A program made the translations under genes and the position numbers. From Homalodisca vitripennis (taxonomy: Eukaryota; Arthropoda; Insecta; Hemiptera; Cicadellidae): DNA of 64,000 nucleotides. The stretch spans positions 119,436,501-119,500,500 of the forward strand of contig NC_060215.1 in the NCBI RefSeq assembly GCF_021130785.1, in the 5' to 3' direction. The notes under the pieces are model-generated. The model was given only the letters and a program-made list of their open reading frames with translations, did not search any database and was not told where the DNA came from. This document shows positions 1 through 12,800 of this stretch, in pieces (positions within the stretch are counted from its first letter, which is position 1; each line of letters begins with the position of its first letter).

Positions 1-2469
1 ATTTTTTATTAATTCGCTTTAGTGGCTAAGAACAAAACTTTCACCTATAAAGATGTAGATATAGGCTACAGTATGTTCCACATTTTGTGCTTATTGAAGG
101 AACCTCGGACACCATAAGAGATACAGCAAAGTTTAAATGAACAAAGTTGTGCGTAATATCAAGGCTAACAAATCAATGTGGTTAAGTTAATTGTTGGCTT
201 CGTCGTTCATTCGCTGTGGTCAAAAAACTCTTTTTGATTTAAATTCTCAAACTATGTCAGCTCTCTTATTAGTACCCACATTGGGACAAGTTCTACAAGA
301 AATCTGCGACTTTAATGTAGCAAGCCTACACCACCGTTTTAACAATAGCTTGAATTGAAAGTAAAATTATTTTCATTTTAGAACGAGGCCTGAAAATAGT
401 AACTATAGCTGATATAAATGGTGTATTTTTTATGACAATTTACAATAAATAACATGGACTAAGGACATATGTACATCTGGGTAGGCTACGATTCATGGTG
501 TGTATAAAGTACACCTTATATGTTCCCAATAACACATTAACCGAATAAGGACTGTCAAACGCTTAGTATTGGCGAATGGAAAAAAATGTTTCATTAGAAC
601 AAACAGGAACTACTTAAGAGCTAATTATAGATATGACAAAATTTGGCATAGTTTTTTGAACGACAACTTTACAGACGTATGGGACAGTCCTATCTGCCGC
701 ATGTTTTAAATGGGCTAGTACCGAGAGAACCGTAACTGAAGATATTCTCCAACTTACATCTTTATGGTGGTGCCGTGGGGAGGGGGCGGCTATTAGAGAA
801 AGGTCCTTGCGAGCAGATGGCGGGCTCTGCAACTTATTGTGTGAACTATAGGAAACAAACAACCGGAAATGTACGGGTAGCCAGGCGGACCCGCATATTT
901 TTTGTTGATAAAACATCGCTTTTGTTGTTCGTCAACCCGAGAAAGTCGACATAACCCTTGATAATTCCGTTCCTTGGAGCGTCTAGTATACCATCAAGGG
1001 CTCAAGATACTTTTATCTACACCACCGGTGGCTATTTATTTTAAGTGCATTAATAAGTTAAAACAACAATTTAATGGCGGTTATTTTAAGAAAGCAACAA
1101 AATCAAAACCTGAAATCAAAAATTAAAACTAATCTATTCTCTAAGAAGACGTGCAATATTAAATTATACAACAAGGTAGAAATTAATGTAATGGTGATTT
1201 GATATCTTTAGATGTACGAACTAAAAAGTTATAAAATTATTAATCTGAATGAGAAGCTTATAAATGTTATCATTTTCACTACAGTCTCCTAATTTTGTCA
1301 ACTTTCTTGCACGCCTTAATGATTTTTAAATAAATATAGTTGTTTAACCAATCATAAAAAAATCATGGACTTACATTTTTTTCAAGTTGAGTCCTTCCTC
1401 TTTCTACACAAATGCTCGTGCATAAATATTTTCAAACAGTAAGTCTTGTTTTAAAACTTAAAAACATAACATTTCTTGTAAAAAATAAAAAGTGGACCAA
1501 AACATCACTATATAGTAATCTATAACCTAAATATATTTCTCATTATTTTTTGATGTATTCAGTATTTTCTTTACTGTCACTATAGCTACAAGTATTTATA
1601 ATTGAAATCCACTTTTGTTTAAATATTTCTTTCTGTGCGAGCCTAACCCACTTGTTTCAGGGCTATCATCAAAATCCATTAGAAGCTGAAAATTAACAAT
1701 AAACTGTAAACTCCTGTAATAAACCAATTGTTTATAAAACAATAATAATAGTTTGTGTTACTGTTATACTGATATTTGTTTGATAAAAGTCCGTCAGTAG
1801 TAAAATTAGAATCATTATCTGTTTCATATTGGAATAAATCTTCGCTTTCACTGGAAAATCTGAATAACTCTAAATTAATTGTCCTCAATACTGTCACGAT
1901 TCATTATATTTACACACAAAACAATCGTTGTAAACTACAGTAATAGCAAGCAAAACAATAACAATGCAGACGACGAATTAGCAGAACGTTAACAAACGGC
2001 CGCCGGGCCTCCGCGCCGCGACGACGAGATTGTAAACGAACAATTGTTTTCCAATATTACAGATGACTGCCAACAACATTTCATTGATCATAATCCATAG
2101 AGTAAGAAATAAAAACATGTAAATAGCGAATGACTATCCACACAAAAGCTAAATACGTTTAAATGCATTTTTATTACTGTAAAAATCCACGCCGCCAAAA
2201 GACATTGTCGGCAGTGACAGTGTTAAAAACTGTTTAACGTGTTTTCGAGGAGTAAGTAAAAACATTAACTAAATAAAAAAAGGGAATGCATAGCACAGAT
2301 AATTTAATAAATCTTTAAACAATGCTGGCATAGTCAATGTACCATCTCTTACAATAGCAAATGCCTTCCACAGTTCTTAGTTATATTAATAATAAAATAA
2401 ATACATACATTTTTACTGGCTTTTTTATTTTTAAATGTAAGCTATGAAATGGCAGGACTTCGAGGAATA
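1..2469. other. no gene recognised, AT-rich DNA
   Basis: Open frames here are short (100 codons or fewer) and none resembles a known domain. A short GC-rich patch lies at about 1995-2035 in otherwise AT-rich sequence; it could be a regulatory spot, but nothing else supports that. A 72-codon minus-strand frame at 1679-1897 is rich in Ser/Asp/Glu and Asn/Tyr and is probably chance. Confidence 0.6.
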
Positions 2470-2870
2470 CTGAAAAAGCTATGACCATATCTGTTATATA
2501 GAATCAGATTCTAGGATATTTTGTACTAACTACCAACCGACGTTCTCTGTGTTCCCTTTCGCTAACATGTTTGGAAGAATTGTAAACAAATCTTATTGAA
2601 GTTGCTGGAAAATACAAGCATTTAGTGAGAATTTACGTGTTTGGATGGATAATTAACACGGAGACGGCTTTGATAGAGTCCATGAAAAAAATGACAAATG
2701 AAAAGAAAATTGTTTAAGGGTTACGTTTGATATTAAAAAGCTTTTGATAATGTCTATCACATAATACTTCTAAAAAGCTATATAATTGTGGAATAGGAGA
2801 TATTGTTTACAAATTTTTAAAGTCGCTTAAAGGTAAGAAACAACGTGTTAGTTTAATGGTCATATAAGCT
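2470..2870 (+). pseudogene. decayed non-LTR retrotransposon RT fragment
   Basis: Read across frames, the + strand keeps the order of a LINE reverse transcriptase: a NYQPTFSVFPFANMFGRIV-like stretch near 2525-2590 (normally NYRPISLLP..SKIFEKI), a TETALIES-like segment near 2660-2690, then FDIKKAFDNVYHIILLKKL near 2725-2780 (the family's LDLSKAFDTVDH motif with the first catalytic Asp) and YKFLKSLKGKKQRVSL up to about 2855. At least three frame changes and several stops break it, and the YADD block is absent, so this is an old fragment. The clade cannot be set. Confidence 0.72.
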
Positions 2871-5280
2871 AATGAGGTAATAATACGACTCATATTGAGT
2901 TCTACATTCTGAGTTTCAGTAAATGCTAAATGCTCTCACTAGCAGTTTATAAATCATGCAGGTCATTTTTGAGATATTTTATTTTACTATTGGAGTTGTA
3001 GGAACTACACATAATTTTAATCGGTGACATGACATATTCAGGATGCGACGAAGTTTTTTTATTTCGTTAGGTTCGTTTTGTCAGTGTAAGATTTTGGTGT
3101 AATAGATTGTACTTTATTTTTTATGTAAAAAATCTTTCCGTATGTGGTACGGGTTGTTTCACAGGACGAGTTGAAATTGCAAACAATAATCGTGCAGCCA
3201 CGGTAAGGCGCACAAAACGCTGTAGTTAACATTTCTATTCCTGAAGTTACTGATCTGAACTGAACTGTTCGTATGCAAGATTCAGTCTGTTTGTACGATT
3301 GTTTTCGAATTAAATTGGTGAAATTCAATAAGTTAGAGGAATAAAGAAGTATAAATATAGATTATGAGTATACACTAATAATATTTTTATTGGGTTAACT
3401 TATTTATTGCTGGATGAATCTAAATGAAATAAACTAGTATCGTTAGTATTAAAAATATGATTACAGATATAGTTAATTCTGTATTTAATTGATGTACAAT
3501 ATATAAAATTTCATTATTTATTCAATTGAAAGTTAATTAATTACTATTATACGTGGCAATAATTGTAAAAATGATAAAGCGGGCTGAGGATTTCCATAAA
3601 GGTGCACCGTAGTCACGATTGTCCTTTCGGCGGCAAACGACCAACATCAAATGCACAAATTTTATCCGTTAAGTGAGAGAGAAAGAGAAGGAGAACTGAA
3701 ATGCGAATAACTCGGTAATGTAGCTAGAAGGTAAACCGTCCTTGGCCGCATAGCAACGAAGACCACACTTCAGACTACTAATAAAAAAGAGCAGATGTTG
3801 ATGTTGCATATCAGCGTCTGGAGTCAAGTGGTCTTGTCAGTACGCATTCTAGCGTATTCTGATACATTTTCTTTTTTAGTCGCTCTGCACAATGTTTTAT
3901 GTACTTGTTGCTTTCTGTTAAAAGTTTTTTACTGTCGATGGGTGATTTGAATAGATAGTAAGATTTTCATTAAAAAAAAAACTACAAAATACCATTGCCG
4001 TACTTTTAATTTTTTGTGTATTAGGATGTTTGGCACCCGAAGAAGAAGGTAGATTTGAATCCTCAAAACGTAGTCCTATGTGTTGTCGATTGATATGTAC
4101 TTTGGGTTTGCAAGGAAAAAATAACGAATTAATTGGGAGAAGTAATAAACTTTTTAGGACCCTTGAGTTTAGGATGTACCGTACGACGATAACACAAGGG
4201 GGGTGATGACTTCTGAGGTCGTAGTAATAAATACTAGAATTGCAAAGTTTACTTATAAGTTCAGTTTAATTATGGAAACTTACAAGCACCACTTTTAGAT
4301 GGTAAAGGAAAAGTATGTAATGCCACGTTGCTGCCAATTAGAATATAAGAACTAAGAAAGTATATCTTCTAGGTGGGCCTAAAATATCCAATGTTCTTTG
4401 GAATTATGCCTACGATGTTTTACTTTATAAAACAATTAGATATCACTTCCCTTCGCAATATGTAGACTCACAACCCGGGTGTCGGCGTCATGGCACGAGA
4501 CATTGAAGCTGTAGTCTAAGAACGGTTATTTCTAGAAGAGGAGTAGAATTTGGGAAAGTGGTAGCCATCTACTCAAACAACACGTGAGATACGTCAACTA
4601 CGTGAGCTACGTGAACTACGTGAACTCGCCTAAAACAAATTCGCGACGGTATTAGCCATTTAATGATACAAATTACTTATTATAACAACGTGTTCGCCAT
4701 TAAGGACGACGCCACAACTTTTATCTATCTCAATCAAGCAAATAAAAGATCTTCAAGGGTAAGTAACTTTACTAGTTACAACTTTACTTTACGTTACATT
4801 CATTTTTATATGTTTGGCATCAAAGGGCTAATTTAATAATACGAAAAGATAAATTTTACTTACGGACAAAGCGCGCGAGGTCTGATCGGTCACGTAGTTG
4901 GGCTGCTACAAAGGGTTAGAAGAAAATATTCATCCGCGTGCCAATTAGGTAGTTACTCCGCCGATAATTTAGTTCCGGAACATTGGATAAAAATAATATT
5001 AAATTATACTGGCTGACTAGGTTGCAAAATTTACATTATATGAAATTTAATTAACTAATTTACGGTACAAGGATTTAAAGAAAGTTCAAGTATTTCTTCT
5101 CAATTTCCTCTCGTTTTTCATAAGGAGAGAAAATTAATCACGGTATCAAATACTGGTATCGTACAAGAGCCAAATTTCGATAAAGGATATATTTTATATG
5201 GTTCTACATAGGATAGGAGGGAGGTTATTGGATTTTTGGAGAAGGCGATGATCAAAAGAATGTTTGTAAAGTTTTCTAAC
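2871..5280. other. no gene recognised
   Basis: AT-rich DNA with only short, unconvincing open frames on both strands. The one structured item is a 9-bp tandem repeat at 4582-4626, listed separately. The last 200 bases may include decayed upstream sequence of the Penelope-like relic that follows, but no motif is readable there. Confidence 0.55.
4582..4626. repeat. 9-bp tandem repeat, 5 copies
   Basis: Five consecutive 9-mers of the form ACGTGARNT (ACGTGAGAT, ACGTCAACT, ACGTGAGCT, ACGTGAACT, ACGTGAACT). Each carries the palindromic core ACGT, so the block has regularly spaced ACGTG (bHLH/bZIP-like half) sites at a 9-bp pitch. The repeat is directly visible; any regulatory role is only a possibility. 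Confidence 0.85.
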
Positions 5281-5289
5281 ACAACATCA

Positions 5290-6300
5290 ACAATTTTGCT
5301 GAAGTTGCTAAATTCTGACTATAAGAAAATTATTTGAATGGGGATTCAATGGAAATAAATAATTTATTCTTAACTGAGAGCTTAAGAAGAGGTTATCCAA
5401 GAAAATTACTCAAAGACAAACTTTATGCAAAGAAGAAAACTCTACATTCTAAATTTGAAAACAGTGACTCAAAATTAATAGTTCAGTGCCATCCAGGGCT
5501 TCACAAAATTAATAATATACTTAAAATAGCATTTAATACCTTACAAAATTCTAGTTGAACTATTGATATTTTCAAAACAAATCCTAGAGTAATCTTTAAA
5601 AGACCTCCTATTCTTAAAGTTTTATTGGTCAAACCTAAATTATCAATTACAAACACCAATGAAAAGGCATTACAAAATCAAACAGGATCACATCCATGTA
5701 ATAAACCAACATGTTTGATTTGTAAAATGATAAAAAATTCTTCAAAATTCACTAGTAGCAAAACGAGCAAGGCATATCCTATCATTGGCAACTTGTCTTG
5801 TGAATCTAAAAATGTGATTTACTAAATTCAATGTCAAAAATGTCCAGCAGATTATATTGGCTCAACAACAAATACCTTGAGGACAAGAATGACAGGACAC
5901 CGATTTGATTATAAACACCAAGATTTAAATAAAACTGTCGTCACTCGTGGTCTAAATCACAATGACACTTTGAAAATACATATTCATTCAAATCTATTCG
6001 GCAAGTACATACAAATTCTAACCCAATTTACCTCAGAACATTAGAACAAGCACACCAATTGGTTTTAAAGAGCAACATTCCACATGGACTTGATATCAGA
6101 TAACTTAGCCAAAAACGTCTAAATTTGAAATCAACATATAAAAGAATTATTTATTTCATGCCATCTGTATTTATTATTATTATTTATTCACTTTTTATTT
6201 ATTTTTGTTTGTGTTATGTTCTTTTATATATTTTATACAATTTATGCACCTGAAGACGGTTTTTACCGAAATGTAGTGGAAATGTTTTAAAAACGATTTT
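5290..6300 (+). pseudogene. Penelope-like element C-terminus (GIY-YIG nuclease) relic
   Basis: Penelope-like retroelements encode RT followed by a GIY-YIG endonuclease. The linker is seen at 5334-5558 (SLRRGYPRKLLKDKL) and the nuclease side at 5625-6100. A Cys-rich motif HPCNKPTCLICKMI is followed by NVIY-stop-IQCQKCPADYIGS and LRTRMTGHR, matching the family order CxxxxCxxC ... YLIxCxxC..YIGxT ... LRxRxxxH, with the catalytic Tyr and Arg positions recognisable. A frameshift near 5560, an in-frame TAA near 5823 and decay after about 5990 show it is dead. No RT core is readable upstream, so the copy is 5' truncated, as is common in this family. A hammerhead-like motif lies about 250 bases downstream. 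Confidence 0.8.
6250..6271 (+). ncRNA. degenerate hammerhead-like motif downstream of Penelope relic
   Basis: The sequence reads CTGAAGA, CGGT, TTTT, ACC, then GAAA. This is the hammerhead order CUGANGA - stem II - GAAA with a GGU/ACC helix; the usual U in CUGAUGA is A. Penelope-like elements are known to carry minimal hammerhead ribozymes in their terminal repeats, and the position just after the nuclease relic fits. The stem I/III flanks were not resolved, so activity is doubtful. Confidence 0.45.
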
Positions 6301-6878
6301 ATTTGTACAGTAATTTACTAAAAATAATATATATGATATATTATATTAAATGAAATATAGTATATATGCATCTTTCTATGAAAATATGTTATTCCGTCAG
6401 TCTTATTTCATACAAACAATATAGGCCTAATAGTACGCCACACTATGTGTCGCATTACAGACTTCGCTGAGGTTGCATTCAAAATGTAAAGTTTATACCT
6501 CATTTCACTCTCGAGATGTCTTGCAAACAGACATTCAGACAGATAATTATACAAAAAAGAAGTTTTTACTTAATTAAAATACTTAATAGTAACTTAATAA
6601 AGCCTATTGAGTGATAGGCTTCAATGACACGCAAGACCGTTTAATAATTTATAGTATAATACTGCAATGTAATTGGATAACTTTGTCTGTAACGTAGCAT
6701 GCAAATAAATAAATAAATAAGACCAATGTAAAAATATGCATTAGTGCTCTGCCAAAACTTATGGAGTGACATGCATCATCATCCAAATCAGTATTGCTAA
6801 TATGAAAGTGAAGCTTCTTGCAAAATATAAAGTCTATAGATCAGTTTATTTTAAAGATATCTTGCGGACAGGCAGACG
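6300..6878. other. no gene recognised
   Basis: AT-rich DNA, possibly including the 3' tail of the Penelope-like relic at its start. A short AAAT-type run occurs near 6700-6720. No coding or structural signal was found. Confidence 0.55.
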
Positions 6879-6881
6879 TAA

Positions 6882-7792
6882 AGGCCATGTCACACTGCCG
6901 TGGCGTCGCGTCCGTCCATCCATAGTATGAACGTCCGCGTATGCCGCGACGGTCTCGAATCCCGTCAATACCAGACACGCGTCCGCGTCCGCGGCCAACG
7001 CCACGTCTTTCTAGGAGTTGCTTATGCATTTCAACTACTTTGAATTTGTTTAGTTATACACTGATAGTGGAATTAATAGTTTGTTATAGCTCTACAAAAT
7101 TAATTTATTGTTCTGGAGCGTATTCATTAATAATTATTATTATCAAAATTATATTTTAATTATTACATGCAATACTATTTCTATTATGAACTTAGTAATT
7201 AGGGCATTCAATACTTTGATATACCTCTTTAAAAACTATTGGTTTTTATATATAAGATGCATTTCAAAGGATTATTTTGTAATTTTTGTGTTGGTGTTTT
7301 CAGTTTTGTAATAAGTCTTTATGTTTTTAAAATAAGGCCTATTTAATTTTGTTATAGATCAAACATAATATGAAAAATAACAAATAAAATGATTGCATAT
7401 AAACATGACACCAGAGTATTCATTAACCCTAGAACTGGCGGTCATTTCATCCTGGAGTGTCGGGCTGTTTTAGAGCTTCGCGCAAGGTTTTTTTAAACAA
7501 ATTATTAAAAATATAAAATAAAAGGAGTAGGCAGTGGCAAGAGCGCGCGGTGCCCCGGTGAGGGGGTTGGGGAGGTGCTTTATGCGCATGCGCGAGCCTT
7601 CGTAGCATCGCCGACGTCGGCCAAGGATCGCTCCAGCCGCATAGCGCAGCAGACGGTGGCCGACGCGACGAACGTTGCGCCACGTCGGTTATGTCAGTGT
7701 GACTTGTCCTATTTGACAACATGGTTAGCGATTATTTTAAAAATCCATCCGCAGATGGATGGACGCGACGCCACGGCAGTGTGACATGGCCT
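6882..7792. mobile_element. Harbinger-like DNA element with 32-bp perfect TIRs
   Basis: The left end, starting AGGCCATGTCACACTGCCGT at 6882, is repeated as its exact reverse complement ending at 7792; identity runs about 32 bases and then decays through CCATCC-rich subterminal sequence. The element is flanked on both sides by TAA (6879-6881 and 7793-7795). A 3-bp TWA duplication is characteristic of PIF/Harbinger elements. The ends are GC-rich and the interior AT-rich, with only short unrecognised frames, so this looks like a 911-bp non-autonomous copy. The family call rests on the duplication and TIR style, not on a transposase. Confidence 0.75.
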
Positions 7793-7795
7793 TAA

Positions 7796-9097
7796 ATGGA
7801 ATTTTCCAGCACCTCTATAATCGGTTCCACGTTCACCCTGCAGTACAGGTCTGATGGGAATTCTCATGTTACTAGTCTTTACTGCGATCATCCTAGGGTT
7901 GCGTCAACTGTCCTCGCGACGCGCTCGAAGGCGCTTAAATACTATAGATTTCACTGTACCTTTTGTACCTTAGCTCATGTTTATATGAGTTTTAGTTATT
8001 TGTGATGTTTCATGGTTCTGAACAGGGTATATGCGGGACAGGAAAGAATCTGTTATCTTCTATGAGGCTGCACGGCTTATCTATCTGTTATTACAATCCC
8101 TCAGCCTAAACACAACAGCAGATAGTTACGGATAAGAAGGGTTTTTAAACAAAGTCAAAATCAAAGTTATTCATCAGTGTGGTGGAGTGACGGGGACCTT
8201 TGTGAGCGTGCTTTGCCTAACCTTGCGTACAGAACTCAGTGTAATATTTTTTAAGTTTATTTGTTTATAGTCTAATTAGATTGTGTGCAATATGTTTATA
8301 CTTTTTCTTATAAAAAGTTATAGAAGTCAAACTTACTTAAGTCTTATAGAAGTTGCGACTGTATAACAGTTTTGAATGTTTTAAAATACTTTTAAAAACC
8401 TTTTCCCGAAGAAATTGTGGTTTTTTTTGTTAAATAACAAGTGAAACAACTTTAACCAGGTACCATTTTATAAATAAATGTACAGATTTTGTTAAAACCG
8501 AGAAATGGAAAGCGCAGTTTGTTTTAAGACCGTGATGATTTTGTGTTTGTCGTTAAAAGTTAAAGTTTCAACAAGAAACGTGGGAGCAAACCCACCCCCC
8601 GTACGGAATATTTTAAATGCTAATAATATTTAAAATTGTAAGTTTGACAGCCGTCTCAGAGCATTACTATTATTCTTATTTTATGCTCTAAAGAACGGCC
8701 ATAACATAAGCGAAAATGTACCCTTTTGCAGACTGCTTGATAACACAAACAATTTTAAGAAAATGACGCTGAATTAATGAGAATAATAAACTTAACATTA
8801 GTTTCTTGTAAACTTATACGATATGTGATTACCAATAATACATTTGTAACTCACGTAAAAATAGTTGTCATATACAACTACTCGTGCTGTTAATGTTTAA
8901 CACTACGGTGTGATTCCTTGAAAATAATACACCTTAAAAGTCTATGACTTTATACACACTTATTAATATGTGTTTTTCACCATGAATAATTGGTGTCGTG
9001 TCATTAAATTATTGATCATTTATGGGGTTATAAATATTGCTATGATTATTGAATGTGTTACGTAATTTATTCAATATGTACTTACGTATTCGCAAAG
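7796..9097. other. no gene recognised
   Basis: No reading frame, repeat or inverted repeat stands out. Small C-runs (near 8591-8600) and AT-rich tracts only. Confidence 0.5.
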
Positions 9098-9201
9098 GAT
9101 GCGACCTGCTGTACCTCCTGAAGATGATGGGTCCTGGACTTCGATATGACAAGCGCGTGTTCAACGAGATGACATCCCACTACTTCCCTATCATGTTGGA
9201 T
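9098..9201 (+). CDS. possible internal exon of an unrecognised gene
   Basis: A GC-richer island in AT-rich DNA is open in one frame and reads CDLLYLLKMMGPGLRYDKR, then VFNEMTSHYFPIMLD. It is bounded by an AG at 9096-9097 and a good donor, GTAAAG, at 9202. Mixed codons with G/C third positions distinguish it from its surroundings. I do not recognise the protein. The 3' splice site has a weak pyrimidine tract, so the upstream edge is uncertain; the frame is open further upstream, to about 9049. It could belong with the candidate exons at 21.8 and 25.7 kb, all on the + strand, or it could be an old processed fragment. Confidence 0.42.
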
Positions 9202-9906
9202 GTAAAGGTTGGTTTTATCTCTGATATAGACAGTTAATGTGGTTAAGAATAATATACCGCAACTCTTTAAGTATAAGGGTAATCGACACAAAGATCTGGA
9301 GAGACGAAAGAATACCAAAATCATTCAAATGTTCTACCTCATTCTGTTAATACTGGGAATCATTCAATTTAGCATGTGAAGTCAGAGTGTTCTTTCACTG
9401 TACAAGGTTGCCTAAGTTATCAATCTCTAATTCTCTTAAGAATCGTAGAACCGAACTTATAGTTTAGTTTTGCTTCACACTTTCATCTATTACATGGGTG
9501 GCCAGACACTAACTGCGGCAATGGAGACTGATGGTATTTGGGCTTAAAGGGTATGCATAATGAGTGAATGTTTTTTAAGTTTATACCTGTTTTCAAATTT
9601 TGTATTTTAATCCCGTTGATTATTGTGTTTATATTAATAGCTAACCAGGAAATGGAACATAATATAATACATTTCCATTTTGTTGTAATTGTAATTGTTA
9701 AATAATAAGTAAGCTTAAAATGTAAGAAAAGGTCTTATTTATCTATTTATCCTAGCAACGGTGGACACCATTTGTAGAAATATGAATTACTAAAACGACT
9801 AGTGTTATTTACATATTTGTATTTTTATATACCTATATTTTTAATAGTATTTTAACAAACAGTTGAATTGCGTAACAGCCTTGCTATATGTATTTGCCTT
9901 TACATA
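9202..9906. other. no gene recognised
   Basis: AT-rich DNA without a convincing frame; if the candidate exon at 9098-9201 is real, this is intron. Confidence 0.5.
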
Positions 9907-10910
9907 TGGCTACGTTCTGAAAAACCGTAAAGGTCCCTTCATCCATAGGAAGGATGGGTTGGATGCTCGGTAAAGATCGTCCGTCTGTTTATTAAATGGA
10001 ACACCGCACACCAGCGTCCGTCCAACCGCTGGTCGAAAATTCGTCCAGTGGATGGATGTTTTGGGATCACTCACCGAGCGATTTTTACAAAAATGTACGT
10101 CAGCGTGGAAGTTTTCTGGGTGTTATCTTCAACAGAAGTTCCTCGCCGCATAGTATCGTTTTTGGTCGCTAACCTTGATTTCCCTGAACCTCATAAATCA
10201 GTTTTTGCTAACTAATTTCTTAGTACAAGGTGAAAAGATATAAGATATCAAATATATAATAATACATTTCTTATCTTTAGAAGAAAAAAATAAATTTTAG
10301 GTTTTGATGGATGTATAAAATTATGTTTTACCGATATTAACTAAATAACACCTTTGGAATTTTGCTAATTTTTAGTAGTTTAAAAAGTCTACAACAAGCA
10401 TACAGCTAGCCGTTCTTTGCTTGTGATTGATTTCCTGTAATTAGTGTTTTCCCTTTTTATATCGTTCTCTGTAAATGTCAACACTTCTTCGAATTGTTCT
10501 TACTTAGTCTAAAATGCCATCTGAATCTCTATTCGCCCCATTCTAAATCTGATATCAGATGGAGGAATTCACCAAACTCGTCTCTTATTTTATTAAGGGG
10601 GTGCAACATTATGTTTCTGTGTAATAACTGAGTACAGCAGGACTTTATATTCATCGTCACTGCTGGAACTGTCAGCAGCAATCCATGGTGGTACACTTCT
10701 CTCAATATCATTGTTACACCAAGATACACTAAATGCTATTATTTCACTGTTTTGCTTGACGGAAGTTGCAACTCAACTGAAAGACAAGATGCAAACAGAT
10801 TTGTCCGTCTTTCCGTTGGATGGACGTTTGCGGTGTGAGGTAGTACACGTTGACGTCAAAGGCATATAGTCCGTCCAGTGGATGGGTGGATGTTGACTGT
10901 GACGCGGCCG
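9907..10910. mobile_element. degraded Harbinger-like element
   Basis: Left end (TGGCTACGTTCTG at 9907) and right end (reverse complement CGGCCGCGTCAC at 10910) are similar but imperfect inverted termini. Subterminal blocks also pair: ACACCGCACACCAGCGTCC near 10001-10020 against ACACCGCAAACGTCCATCC read in reverse near 10820. Both ends are rich in CGTCC and GGATGG words, as in the element at 6882-7792, suggesting a related family. No clear target duplication remains (right flank TAA). A minus-strand 66-codon frame at 10529-10729 lies inside, but I cannot assign it. Confidence 0.45.
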
Positions 10911-12464
10911 TAAAATACATTCTCAGAATTAAATCTAAGATGAATCTTTGACTCTGCAGGCCGTTTGACCGAGAAAAACTCCGCGGAAAAGTTACTAAAA
11001 GAAACTATGTAAACATGACATTCATCTACAATAGAGAAACATGTGAATTATCCCTATTTCTAAAATATACATTTTGACACATTAAACGTATATATGAACT
11101 GTATACGAATAGCGTCAATATCTACAAAACCCTTTCTTTACATTATTATAAAGATTTGCTGCTGTAATTTTTCATTTATTTATTTTTTTATAAACAAGTA
11201 ACACATTCCCCCCCATATACTGCTTTATTTACATTTCTTAAAGGGTAAAGTTACGTTTGTTAGTGCTGATTTTATTACGTGTATTGTAGTTATACATTAA
11301 TGTTATGAAGTTGATATGATTGCTTTTTACACATTTAATTATTTCCGTATCACACAGATTATAAATTGTTGGGATTTTGAGAACACTGGATGGTATTTGG
11401 TTAAGTTTAATATTGCTCTAACTGATTTGTTGCATTTTTAATATCTTATCAAGATTTTGTTCCAATGCTTCATAGATACTTACTCATTGGTATGTTTAAT
11501 GCCAATGAATAATTGCAATATAAATTTAGAGCATTTTGGTATCAATACTTTGACACGAGTGAGGCACATGCCGATGGCCCAGGTACCTGTAAAATTTTGA
11601 TTTGAAAGTTTCACAATAATTATTATCTTATTAGAAGTATTAGAATTTGTAACCCTCCGGAACAAGAGTTATTCAATTCTGCATGTGCGTGTCTCAGGCC
11701 CAGTACCTTTGTGTTCACTTGGCTAATATCAGTTACATGTAAGAAAACTGGTTTAAAAATATTAGAGTGGGATAGTCATGGTTGTTAGGTACCAAAAGCA
11801 GCGGCACATTTTTTTAAAGTAAAGTAGCTGAGTTTAAAGCCACAAGAAAATAAATTACAACTGAGCGAAACTCAAAAGTGTGTGATCGGAAGTCGTAGCT
11901 TAGGCTTATATCATTGATACCTTCTTTTACTGTCCACCAAGAAAAGATACGAGAAAATATTATTAGATACGAGAATGCGATTCAGTTAGAGGTAGCCACA
12001 ATGGGTATTTATTGAGTTTATACCTTCAAGAATGTATAGGAATGACAGTTGTTTGAAACTAAACTCGTTTCGACATAGATACACCTATAAATAGGTTGAG
12101 TGATAGTCTCATCTGGTACACAACTGAGAGCACTACGTTGTGATAGACACGACTTATAAGCACGGTTGCGCAACCGAAACTTCTACACATAACGTAGCTA
12201 TGGTAGAATGCTATAGATCCTATAACTACATCAAATAAAAAGGCACGGGTGCTTTACACTAAGTGGTACATGATTATTGCTAATCAGAAGACAGTTGAAG
12301 AAGAAAACAGAATTGCCAGTTTGGCCAACCTGGGTTTCTTCACAAAGTGACGCCGCCCACTATCTCTATGACTTAATTTGCCTCCCTTTCTAAACACTAT
12401 AATTATATATTTATTCAGATTATTATTGTTAAGTTCTTCATTTCACGGTACACTTCCAATCGCT
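10911..12464. other. no gene recognised
   Basis: AT-rich DNA with short frames only. No terminal repeats or RNA gene noticed. Confidence 0.5.
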
Positions 12465-12800
12465 TAGTCATGTGCTGCAGGCACGTCGCAGTGGGCGCTA
12501 CAACTGCTATACCGTCTGCGCAAAGCAAAACATTCATCTTGTTATCTTAAAGTGATAACCACCCCCAGTAACTCCAGAATACCATTTACAAATAAACTAA
12601 ACAACACGGGACTAAGCATACACAATCGCCTAAAATCTCGTATTAGTATAAAAGCTATCGGAAACTTCATCCTCGTTCCAGACTGAAATACGAGTGTTAT
12701 CGTATACTTCTTTTATTACTGGTATATTAAAGCCCTTCTATAAATGTGGTTGAAGGCAGAAGCAAAGTCTGACCTCCAGAAAAGTGGAAAAAACAGCAAT
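12465..12800 (-). pseudogene. decayed non-LTR RT fragment containing a CADG (YADD) block
   Basis: On the minus strand, frames together give VSVWNEDE-like sequence near 12680, SPVLFSLFVNGILELLG-like sequence near 12560-12620 (family motif RQGCxLSPxLFxLF.NDI) and LLCADGIAVVAPTA near 12490-12530, which is the YADD catalytic block with the second Asp changed to Gly. Several frameshifts separate the blocks. Order and spacing fit a LINE reverse transcriptase palm region. It is on the opposite strand from the relic at 2470-2870 and covers a different RT segment, so it is a separate insertion. Confidence 0.7.

Noticed and set aside
614..916. 100-codon minus-strand frame as a gene
   Set aside because: No recognisable domain, mixed low-complexity composition, no splice or promoter support.
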